Source: Ochromonadaceae sp. CCMP2298
Taxonomy: Eukaryota > Sar > Synurophyceae > Ochromonadales > Ochromonadaceae
Reading direction: 5' to 3'
NCBI GenBank assembly: GCA_026770595.1
Contig: MU634190.1
Coordinates: 1 to 14,677 of the forward strand
DNA: 14,677 nt
Below, in pieces: positions 7,825 through 14,677 of this stretch (positions within the stretch are counted from its first letter, which is position 1; the number at the start of each line of letters is the position of its first letter). Position numbers and translations under genes: made by a program. The notes beneath the pieces are model-generated. The model made no database searches. It was given only the letters and a program-made list of their open reading frames with translations, and was not told the origin of the DNA.

Positions 7825-8236
7825 GGAGAGAGGTAACCAAAGACGGAGATATCAGGAATGGAGTCTTCCTTGTGCTAGATCTTCTGCTTGCAGGATGTGG
7901 AGAGAAGCCTGCCCAAAGTTTGTGCCAGCAGGTCGCGTCGCTTATGTGATAAAAAGTCCTAAAAACGCCTACACTAACGAAAAAGAGCCTCCCACTTTGG
8001 AATCTTTAACTTACCACTTTGGTAGAATCCTTCATCTAGTGCTGGACCACCACTCTCCTGCTCACAACGAGGGCAACGCAGGAGGCAGCGCAGCAGCAGT
8101 CCATACAATAAGTGCTGTGACCACCACTCTCCTGCTCACAACGAGGGCAACGCAGGAGGCAGCGCAGCAGCAGTCCGTCCAGCTGCCCGGTGGAGGTCGG
8201 TGGTCGACACACAGTTGAGAAGGATTCGAGGAGCAG
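7825..8236. promoter_or_regulatory. Divergent spacer between the PDZ-FKBP and macrodomain genes
   Basis: This 412-bp intergenic stretch lies between genes transcribed outward and must hold both promoters or their 5'UTRs. It includes GTGATAAAAAG near 7947, two CCACTTTGG copies (about 7992 and 8014), and the tandem duplication listed separately. No ORF in it is convincing. Confidence 0.4.
8045..8176. repeat. Two-copy tandem duplication, 74-bp period
   Basis: The 58 bp starting GACCACCACTCTCCTGCTCA at 8045-8102 are repeated without change at 8119-8176. The 16 bp linker (ATACAATAAGTGCTGT) ends with bases matching those just before copy 1 (AGTGCTG), so the duplicated unit is about 74 bp. It lies 60 bp upstream of the macrodomain gene start. 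The lack of divergence implies a recent event. Confidence 0.85.
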
Positions 8237-9025
8237 ATGTATGCGGGCCCGAGGTGCTTCCTCTCCAAGGGACTTCCCCTAAAGTACCGCGTGGTGGTGC
8301 AAATGGGCGACGTTACTTCGGAGCGGGGTTGTGCGGTGGTGGTCAGCGCGAACAGGGCCCTTTGCGGCTCCGTCAACACCTCATATTGGGCCTTCGCGGG
8401 CCGCCACAACGTCGAGACCGTGGTCTGGAAGCTGGCGGGTGCTGCGCTGGGGGCCGAGCTGCAGGCCAGGAAGGAGCTGCGTGAGGGCGTGAGGGCGGAG
8501 GATGGGGACTGCGTTGTTACGGCAGCACACAATCTGAGAACGCACTTCCGCCACATACTGCACACCGTGCCGCCGCTCATGGCACACGCAGAGAGCGAGG
8601 GGGGGCCGCGGAGTGCGCCGTTGAGGCGGACACTGCGCTCTTGCTATAGCCAGGTGCTAAAGCGGGCGTTCGAGGTGCAGGCACTGAGGGTGGTGCTGCC
8701 GGCGCTGGGCTGCGGCGTGGCTGGTTGGAGCCCCTACTCCTCCGCGCAGCTGTTCCTGCAGGCGCTTGGGGCGGGGGCGGGAGACGTGGGAGACGGACAC
8801 ACAGACACAGTAGATTGTTCCTCTGCGCGCACAGAACCCGTGCAGGAGCGGGAGCTGGGGCCGATGCGGGAGCTGTGGCTGGAACGGGAGAGGGAGCTGG
8901 AGCTGGTGTTCTGCATGCGGGAGACCAGGGCCTATTGGGGGTGGGTGAAGGCTCTCTCTGCCACAGAGCACTTCACGGAGCAGCTGCAGCAGGAGCAGCA
9001 GGAGCAGCAGCAGCAGCAGCAGTAG
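8237..9025 (+). CDS. Macrodomain (ADP-ribose-binding) protein with polyglutamine tail
   Basis: This is a single-exon ORF of 262 residues; an in-frame stop upstream (TGA at about 8219) supports the ATG at 8237. The order of blocks fits a macrodomain: YRVVVQMGDVTSERGCAVVVSAN (about 17-39), a KLAG helix end near 65-68, GDCVVTAAHNL (90-100), HILHTVPP (106-113), LRSCYSQVLKRAFE (133-146) and the phosphate loop LPALGCGVAGW (154-164). Macrodomains bind ADP-ribose and some remove it from proteins or from O-acetyl-ADP-ribose. The usual NAAN is SAN here, and the GGGVD loop is replaced by a longer GSVNTSYWAFAGRHNVET, so catalysis is uncertain. A charged Arg/Glu helix (about 203-225) and a Gln-rich end follow. 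GTAAGT just after the stop could be a 3'UTR donor. Confidence 0.82.
   Translation: MYAGPRCFLSKGLPLKYRVVVQMGDVTSERGCAVVVSANRALCGSVNTSYWAFAGRHNVETVVWKLAGAALGAELQARKELREGVRAEDGDCVVTAAHNLRTHFRHILHTVPPLMAHAESEGGPRSAPLRRTLRSCYSQVLKRAFEVQALRVVLPALGCGVAGWSPYSSAQLFLQALGAGAGDVGDGHTDTVDCSSARTEPVQERELGPMRELWLERERELELVFCMRETRAYWGWVKALSATEHFTEQLQQEQQEQQQQQQ
8981..9022 (+). repeat. CAG/GAG microsatellite coding polyQ
   Basis: A run of CAG codons with a few CTG and GAG codons encodes QLQQEQQEQQQQQQ and abuts the stop codon of the macrodomain gene. Pure CAG covers the last 18 bp or so. Length is likely to vary between strains. Confidence 0.9.
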
Positions 9026-9479
9026 TAGTAAGTACCGGTGGAGGTGTAGAAACAGCAGAGAATGTAGAATTCGCCTTACACGCGAGGCAACATCGGCCCC
9101 GCCATGAAGCTGGCAACGTACGTGCGGTCGCAGGCCTTGCCGGCTCCCATACAAAGATTAGTGTACTCGAATCATAAGCATAATATTACTCTACTAAACT
9201 GGTCTTCGGATTGCGTGAATCGATGAGGCTTACTTACCGGTAAGTTAGTCGTTATGAGGATAAAGTTTATTCTGTTTCGATATTTAGGCGTTGTGATAGA
9301 TTTTGCCGATTGCACTTCGGGTGACCCAATCTCCAATTTCACCCTCCTCCGATGATCTTCTTGCGCGCATTGGACTTTGGCTTCAAGCCCAGATTGGCTC
9401 CAAGAGCGAGGGCGAGAACAGATCCACCCGGGTGTCACGCTACTGCGACGCTTATTCCGCTTCCACGCCATACAGCCAG
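9026..9479. promoter_or_regulatory. Spacer upstream of the HRD1-like gene
   Basis: It holds the 3' end of the macrodomain gene and the presumed promoter and 5'UTR of the HRD1-like gene. Contents seen: a short ORF 9104-9226 (40 codons, MKLATYVRSQALPAPIQRLV at its start, good GCCATGA context); a 14-bp palindrome ACTTACCGGTAAGT at 9232-9245 that presents a splice donor on both strands; and a possible 5'UTR intron from that donor to ATATTTAG at about 9288. The HRD1 frame is open from 9303 but has no ATG before 9480. Confidence 0.35.
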
Positions 9480-11890
9480 ATGAAGTTCTCGACGTACTTC
9501 ACCGCCTCTATATGTGCCATGGTGGGCATGATCTACTACGCGTACTACACACAGAGGCAGTTCTATCCCAGCGTTTTATTCCTGGTGTCATCCAAGGCCT
9601 CCTACATCGTGATGGGGAACATGCTTGTGGCGCTTGCTCTCCAAGTCTCCTACATCGTCTTGCGCTTCTTCTTCGGAAAGCTACGCGATTCGGAAGTCGA
9701 GTTGCTCATCGACGCAGCAAAGTACGCCATCCCGGAAACCTGCTTGGCGCTGACCATATTCAGAGATGAATTGACCCCGCCGATGATCAGCTTGTTTGCT
9801 GCATTCATTTTCATCAAGCTGCTGCACAAGCTCACCAAGTGCCGAGTGGAATACTGCGAGCAACTGCTGCCTGTGCCGCTGCGCTCCCAGCTGCGCATAT
9901 ACCTGCTCCTCGTGTCGGTCGCTGCTATCGACATTGCGGGACTAGTGACCTCCATGATGTATATCTCTGTGCACGGCCGGAGCGCCATCATCCTGTTCGG
10001 GTTCGAGTTCGGGCTGCTGCTGGTGTACATGATAAACCTCACAGTACGCTTCGCCATCCAGATCGTGGACTCTCTCTCCGAGACGGAGATTACCTCCAAG
10101 GGCCTGTATCTGATGATGATCGATATGGTGTGCGAGATAGTTAAGTTGCTGACCTATCTGACCTTCTTCGGGCTGGTGTTCGTGTACTACGGTCTGCCCA
10201 TACACATCCTCCGAGACGTGTGGATGGCCTATACATCCTGCCACCGCAAAGTGGTCGGATTCATCAAGTACCTGCAGCTCACACGCAACCTCGACAGCCG
10301 CTTCGACGACGCTACCCCGGAGGAGCTGGCCTCGGCTGGGAACTGTCTGGTCTGCAGGGAGGAGCTGCAAAGGGGCAAGAAGCTGCGCTGCGGACACGTG
10401 TTCCACCTGGACTGCCTCAGGATGTGGCTGCAGCACCAGCAGAGCTGCCCCCTGTGCCGGGCAAATATCGCCATCAACGACAACGCAGGGGATGCCGCGG
10501 CTGCCCGGGCTGAGGCACCCGCACCCGCACCTGCACCTGCAATTGCACCTGTGGTGCAGGCCCAAGCTGGGAGCGGAGGGGCTAAGGGGCGTACTTTGGG
10601 CGTCCCGCTCAGCAAGGAGTACCTGAAGAACCCCCCCGTGTACCCGCGTTTCTGCATCGTGGCTGCGGAGCCTGATGTGTCTGTGCACTGCGATCCAGTG
10701 GAGTCCTCGACAGAAGTGCGCAAGGTCAAAGCGGTACGTTATATATATTATGTCTTTAAATTATGTGTTATTATTATGCCTTGTTTTATATCTTATACTT
10801 TATGTATTCTGTTTTGATTCGCTGTGTTACCATCGTTGATGCCTCGTTCACCTAATTTCCCACTCCCTCCCAACCCCACCGCCCTCAGGGTACCATCATT
10901 TTCATCAAATCTCGGGTGGTGGACGGCGCAGGTCTGGGCTGGCTCAGGGCCCCCGATGGGTGGGTTCTGGAGAGCCGCGGCCCCACAGACACAGAGGTGC
11001 AGCTTTACGCAGTGGTCCCACTGGCTGACTCATCCGCAAATGTCCAAAACCCCTTGAAGACTGCTCAGAATTCCCGTGCTTTGGTTAGTAGCGCGGTGGG
11101 CAGCAGCTCTAGCGGTGGGGGCGGAGGGCGGACATTAACTAGAGAGGAGTCCAAAATTCTGTTCGCGATGTACGAGGAGAAGTACTCATCGACTGAGAAC
11201 AGTATGAAGAGAGACGCGATGGACTGCTCATTCTCGGTGAGCAACTATAACGACGTTTTGAAGGCAAGTGCGGAGGCGGCGGAGGCTGCAGGATCTGGGG
11301 AGAAAGGTGCTGCTGACACTCAGAAGGCTGCCACGCATATGCAGGCAAAGGCAAGGGCAGATGCGCAGGCGCAGGCACAGGCTCAGGCACAGGCTCAGGC
11401 ACAGGCTCAGGCACAGGCTCAGGCACAGGCTCAGGCACTGGCACAGGCACAGGCAATACAGCGGGCACGGGGACCACCTACCTCGCCGGAGGGAGACGCT
11501 CTAAACGAGTTGATCGACCAAAAGTTGACAGAGTTAATGGAACTGTTAAGGCCCAAAAACGAGGCGCGGCACAGCAAGGACCTGCAGTCAGTGGAGCACT
11601 TGGCGGCCAATGAGAGGCGGCCGCTGCGCCTGGTGCATATGCAGAAAGACATGCAGAGGGTGGCGTGCAACCTGGCAGAGCTCAGCCACTCGCTGCTCAT
11701 GTGCCAGCAGGTGCTAGCCACCATGGTGGAAGGTAAGGACATTGGCCCCATCTACCCGCACTCCCTTCTAAACACTCCCCACGTGCTCCCCACTTTCTAC
11801 TCACAACATCTCTGTCCTTACCCCCCCCCCCCTCCTTTTGCTCTTGTTACCACGATTCCCCGGTTCCCCGCAGAGGAGGAAGGCATATAA
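9480..11890 (+). CDS. HRD1: HRD1/synoviolin-like ER membrane RING E3 ubiquitin ligase
   Basis: Exons 9480-10733, 10889-11732 and 11874-11890 give 704 residues. The N-terminus matches HRD1: it starts directly with a membrane segment, has the early YAYYTQRQFYPSVLFL and FFFGKLRDSEVELL blocks and ETCLALTIFRDE, and carries about six membrane spans up to residue 240. A C3H2C3 (RING-H2) finger follows at 289-326 (CLVC, CGHVFHLDC, CPLC). HRD1 is the retrotranslocation channel and ligase of ER-associated degradation. After the RING come a Pro/Ala linker, an SH3b-like stretch (about 388-447, ending GWLRAPDGWVLE), an Ala-Gln repeat (about 576-606) and a charged helical region. The first intron splits the SH3b-like part. 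The last intron is 141 bp with no in-frame stop, so a retained form would also be translatable. The start was chosen because HRD1 proteins begin at this point. Confidence 0.92.
10734..10888 (+). other. Intron 1 of the HRD1-like gene (155 bp)
   Basis: The donor is GTACGT and the acceptor CCCTCAG, phase 0, with a weak branch-like CACCTAAT. It is much more AT-rich than the flanking exons. Unspliced reading would give a hydrophobic run and a stop at 10817, just after the RING and linker. Confidence 0.9.
11362..11452 (+). repeat. (GCACAGGCTCAG)n minisatellite coding Ala-Gln repeat
   Basis: A 12-bp unit in tandem, with slight variation at both edges, encodes alternating Ala and Gln in the C-terminal region of the HRD1-like protein. 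It is probably disordered or a polar helix; copy number is likely to vary. Confidence 0.9.
11733..11873 (+). other. Final intron of the HRD1-like gene (141 bp, frame-neutral)
   Basis: The donor is AAG|GTAAGG and the acceptor CCCCGCAG, after a long C-rich and T-rich tract. Its length is a multiple of three and it has no in-frame stop, so spliced and retained transcripts both end EEEGI and stop. Confidence 0.75.
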
Positions 11891-12240
11891 TTGCTCGATA
11901 GGTTCTTAAGTTTCGGCCTTACATGCAATGTTCATAACTCAGCAGTGCGTACGGTCCGGGTTAGTCTCTCCTCACACTCCAGCGCAAGGGTTTGTATACT
12001 GTCAATATGTTTAACCCTTGCTGCGTCTCTGGACCATCCGCCCACGCCTGTGCAGATACCAGCACAATAGCCAGCAAAACCCGCACACGACACGAATTTA
12101 AAACAAAATTTCTCACGAATTAAACGCTTCTTTCTAGCAATCACCTCTCAGTTTCCTTTCCTTTTTACATGAAGCCTTGGAGCGCAAAACAAATAAAAGC
12201 TAGTAATGGCCACGGGTACGTAACATAGTAACAAAGGTGC
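11891..12240. other. Convergent intergenic region
   Basis: This holds the 3' flanks of the HRD1-like and nucleolar-protein genes. AATAAA at about 12190 on the plus strand could be the HRD1 polyadenylation signal. GCAAGGGTT (11984-11992) and AACCCTTGC (12013-12021) form a 9-bp inverted repeat with a 20-nt loop. A minus-strand open stretch (11932-12144) has no ATG start and is not called a gene. Confidence 0.4.
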
Positions 12241-13846
12241 TTAATCGAAGGTCATCTTCTTGCCCGCGCTGACCGCGATAGCCCCCTTGTTCTTGGAGCC
12301 TAGTGTCATGGCCCCACCTCTCCCGCCGCCCCGGCCCCCATCCCTGCCCCCACCTCTGCCCCCCCCCCGGCCCCCACGGCCGCCATCACCCCTGCCGCCT
12401 CTGCCCCCGGGGGAGAATCCACCCCCGCCGCCCCCGAATGAGTCTCTGCTCGCCCTAGGGGGGGCGAAGTCGAGCCGCAGGGCGCGGCCGTTGATCTCGC
12501 TGCCGTTCAGCTCGACAGCCTTGAGGGTGTCCTCGGCATTCTTGAAAGACACGTGGCCGAAGCCGCGGAAGCTGCCGTCCTCCTTGGAGGTGGCGAAACG
12601 CACACTGGACACCTCACCGACAGTGCCGAACAGCTCCCACAGCTGCTCCTCCGTGATGTCCCAAGGCATGTTGCCCACAAACATGGTGTCGCAGCCCTCG
12701 GCCCTTTCGCTGGGGCCGGTGCTAAAGGACTTGGGTGCGGCGCGCTCCGCGTCAAGGATCTTCAGCCACCGCTCAGTGCCAGGCCAGATCATGCCGTCCA
12801 GCGCGATGGCGGCGTCGAGCTCCTCGCGGGATCCGAATGTGACGTAGGCGGTGCCGGACGAGCGGCCCTCCTCGTTGAGGGGCAGGTCCACCTCCAGCAC
12901 GGTGCCGGCGGACACAAAGAACTCGTGGATCTCCTCCTCAGCCACCACCCAGGGCAGGCCCTTGACATAGGCCTTGCAGGGGGTGCCGGCGGCCTTGGGG
13001 GTTGCGGGGGCGGCCTTGGGTGCCACCTTTGCCTCGACCTTTGCCTCCACCTTGGCCTTCTTGGCCACGGGCTTCTCCTCCTCCTCCTCAGAGGAGCTGT
13101 CAGAGTCAGAAGAGCTCTCCTCCTTAGCGGCGGCCTTCTTGGCGACGGCCTTGGTAGGGGCGGCCTTGAAGGCGGGCTTCTCGTCCTCGGAGTCGGAGTC
13201 AGAAGAGTCGGAAGAGGACTCAGCCTTGGCGGCGGCCTTCTTAGCAGGCACGGCCTTGACGGGGGCGGCCTTGGCCTTGGGGGCCTCCTCCTCAGAGTCG
13301 CTGTCAGAGTCAGAGCTGCTGCTGGAGGCCTTGGCCTTCACCGCGGAAGCGGGGGCGGACTTGGCAGCGGGCTTGGGGGCGGAGTCGGCGGAGGAGTCGC
13401 TGTCAGAGTCGCTGTCGGACTCGGCCTTCTTGGCGGCGGCGGCAACGGGCTTGGCAGCGGCGGCGGGCGCCTCGTCAGAGTCAGAGTCGGAGTCCGAGTC
13501 CGAATCATCGGAGCTGACAGCGGCAGCAGCCTCCTTCTTTGCCTTCTTGTTGGCAGGCTCGGCCTCGTTGGCACTGGCACGCCTAATGAACAGTTGAAGT
13601 TTGGAGATGCAGAGTTAGAGGCAGATTTCACACTGGGAAATTTTCAGAGACGCGCAAGCAAGAGTGGTGAACGTACTTGTTGTTCTTTGTGTAGAAAGAG
13701 TAGACCTCGTTCAGGTCGGCGGCGCCCTTGGGCAGATTTTTCTTGTCCAACTTGGCATCCTTGAGGAGGGCGGTGGCCGACTTCTCCAAACCCTGCGCGA
13801 CAAGCAGCTGGTAGATAGAGCCGTACAGCTCGTTAGGCGCGGACAT
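12241..13846 (-). CDS. Nucleolar protein: LisH + Nopp140-like acidic/basic repeats + two RRMs + RGG (nucleolin-like)
   Basis: Exons 13846-13677 and 13582-12241 give 503 residues; the 94-bp intron has donor GTACGT, branch CTCTAAC and acceptor CATTAG. Residues about 5-37 are a LisH motif (LYGSIYQLLVAQGLEKSATA), the dimerisation element found at the N-terminus of Nopp140/SRP40. Residues 58-255 alternate Ser/Asp/Glu clusters (likely casein kinase 2 sites) with Lys/Ala/Pro/Val blocks, as in Nopp140. Two RRMs follow, at about 259-335 (AYVKGLPW, GTAYVTF) and 355-430 (MFVGNMPW, RGFGHVSF), then a Gly/Arg-rich RGG tail (about 440-480) and a short KKMTFD end. The second half is the nucleolin/Nsr1 plan, used in pre-rRNA processing. 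The role is inferred as nucleolar ribosome-biogenesis chaperone. The start has a fair context and no earlier ATG in frame. Confidence 0.9.
13583..13676 (-). other. Intron of the LisH/RRM nucleolar protein gene (94 bp)
   Basis: It lies exactly after the LisH module (after codon 56, phase 2), separating that domain from the acidic/basic repeats. The branch-like CTCTAAC lies about 35 nt before the acceptor. Confidence 0.9.
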
Positions 13847-14486
13847 TGTTGCGATGATGTATTGAAATTCGTGAATGGAATCTCACAGAGAGGACTGCAG
13901 ATCGGAAAATGTGGCTGCAGAGCCAAGATAGCGGCAGGATTGGTGGCGTGGGTGGGCCAAGTCTTGAGCGCTCGTTTCGCCAAGACACGAACCGGACGAA
14001 TGAATGGCAGCCAGGGCGACCAGGGAAAAGTCCCCCTTTATTCACCCCCCTCTTTTTTGTGTGTGACCTGAGCCCAAATAGATTAGTATTGATTGCTCTC
14101 TATCTTGTGGCCAAGAGACTTTCGTAGATATATAATACAAGTTTGATATTGTAATATTCCATTTGCACATAGAGTGCACAAGTTTTAAGGCTATGAGAAT
14201 TATAATTTATAGAACTGGAGAAACGAGTTCCAACGTCGTTGGGCAAAACCTGGCACGCACCAACCAAAAGGGCTTCAAAAAAGCTTCTGCCACTTTCAGC
14301 GGGACTCCGCTGCTGCTGTGCTTCGCGGTTAGGAAATGTACGAAAAAACTCAAATTGTGCGGAAAGAGCGCCAAAATGAGAGAAACGCAGCAGCTCAAAT
14401 TGGCACATTTGTGACTCACGAGTAGGCGCTGCTGCTGCGCAATTTGAGTTTCTTAGTCCATCACACTGTACCACTACTGGCGTCGG
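13847..14486. promoter_or_regulatory. Upstream region of the nucleolar protein gene
   Basis: About 640 bp without a convincing gene. It includes the 5'UTR and presumed promoter just upstream of 13846, an AT-rich part (about 14090-14215), and CTCAAATTG at 14349-14357 and 14394-14402 plus the inverted form at 14440-14448. The longer open frames here start at non-ATG codons or have compositions unlike the real genes. Confidence 0.35.
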
Positions 14487-14663
14487 CTATGTGCAAAAAA
14501 GACGTTTCAGTGCGTGTCGTCTGTAACAACTCCCGTATTTTTGGGGTCCGCCGAAACGTTCGTCGAAATGTTCTTTTTTTTTAATGTGCCTTTGAAAAAT
14601 GCCCTCGAGCGAGGCTTGGTCGGTGATCTGCGTGATCTCAGGATGGGCAGATATTGCAGCCAT
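14487..14663 (-). CDS. Possible 5' exon or start of a minus-strand gene (58 codons)
   Basis: The ATG at 14663 opens a frame beginning MAAISAHPEITQITDQASLE and continuing GIFQRHIKKK to a stop at 14487. The first 27 residues look protein-like; the rest is derived from a run of nine A and repeat-like DNA and probably lies in an intron or UTR. The frame is also open upstream to the window edge. No family is recognised. It may be the first exon of a gene whose later exons are not visible, or a chance ORF. Confidence 0.22.
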   Translation of the reverse strand: MAAISAHPEITQITDQASLEGIFQRHIKKKEHFDERFGGPQKYGSCYRRHALKRLFCT

Positions 14664-14677
14664 ATCAGCGCGGGCGA

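Noticed and set aside
8981-9022. CAG repeat considered as a possible CRISPR-like or mobile-element feature.
   Set aside because: It is a simple trinucleotide tract in frame with a gene; there are no spacers, inverted ends or transposase.
9942-10688. Minus-strand open frame of about 250 codons opposite the HRD1-like gene.
   Set aside because: It is a His/Gln/Leu-rich shadow of the transmembrane and RING exon; no independent support.
11932-12144. Minus-strand open stretch of 70 codons in the convergent spacer.
   Set aside because: No ATG start in a good position, composition unlike the neighbours, and it lies in the 3' flanks of both genes.
12553-13764. Long plus-strand open frame (about 400 codons) rich in Gly, Leu and Val.
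   Set aside because: It is the antisense shadow of the GC-rich Ser/Ala/Lys-coding and RGG-coding exon; no domain is seen and it overlaps a firm gene fully.
14100-14474. Minus-strand open frame of about 124 codons near the right end.
   Set aside because: It begins at a non-ATG codon, runs through AT-rich and repeat-containing DNA, and has no recognisable domain.

Overview
The window is nuclear DNA of a eukaryote. Its genes are separated by short, moderately GC-rich spacers, carry small GT-AG introns (about 59 to 199 bp, several with a CTAAC-type branch site), and encode typically eukaryotic proteins (HRD1-type RING ligase, LisH/RRM/RGG nucleolar protein, MYND finger, EF-hand protein). One protein has an N-terminal signal peptide followed by a transit-like stretch and a second, lumen-type hydrophobic segment. 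This points to a photosynthetic protist whose plastid is of secondary origin, such as a stramenopile, haptophyte or chlorarachniophyte. The clade cannot be fixed from the sequence alone.

Layout, left to right: an intronless Ubl-like/MYND gene (+, 61-1074); a small coiled-coil ORF (+, 1324-1794); a three-exon protein with four EF-hands (-, 4373-1932); a divergent promoter region; a gene for an acidic protein of unknown function (+, 4773 to 5807 or 6262 depending on splicing); a doubtful small gene (-, 6546-6225); a PDZ plus FKBP-like protein predicted for the thylakoid lumen (-, 7824-6586); a divergent spacer with a 74-bp-period tandem duplication; a macrodomain gene ending in a CAG/polyQ tract (+, 8237-9025); an HRD1/synoviolin-like ER ubiquitin ligase with an added C-terminal SH3b-like domain and an Ala-Gln repeat (+, 9480-11890, three exons); a nucleolar protein joining a Nopp140-like N-terminus (LisH, alternating acidic-Ser and Lys/Ala/Pro blocks) to a nucleolin-like C-terminus (two RRMs, RGG tail) (-, 13846-12241, two exons); and an AT-richer right end that may hold the 5' part of another minus-strand gene.

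The genes do not form a pathway or cluster; they are unrelated housekeeping and regulatory genes placed side by side. The most interesting points are unusual domain fusions (LisH + RRM + RGG, HRD1 + SH3b-like, PDZ + FKBP, Ubl + MYND), two sister introns in the EF-hand gene built from the same short repeats and the same branch-site block, and optional introns that leave the reading frame open. No mobile element, CRISPR array, rRNA or tRNA gene was recognised.
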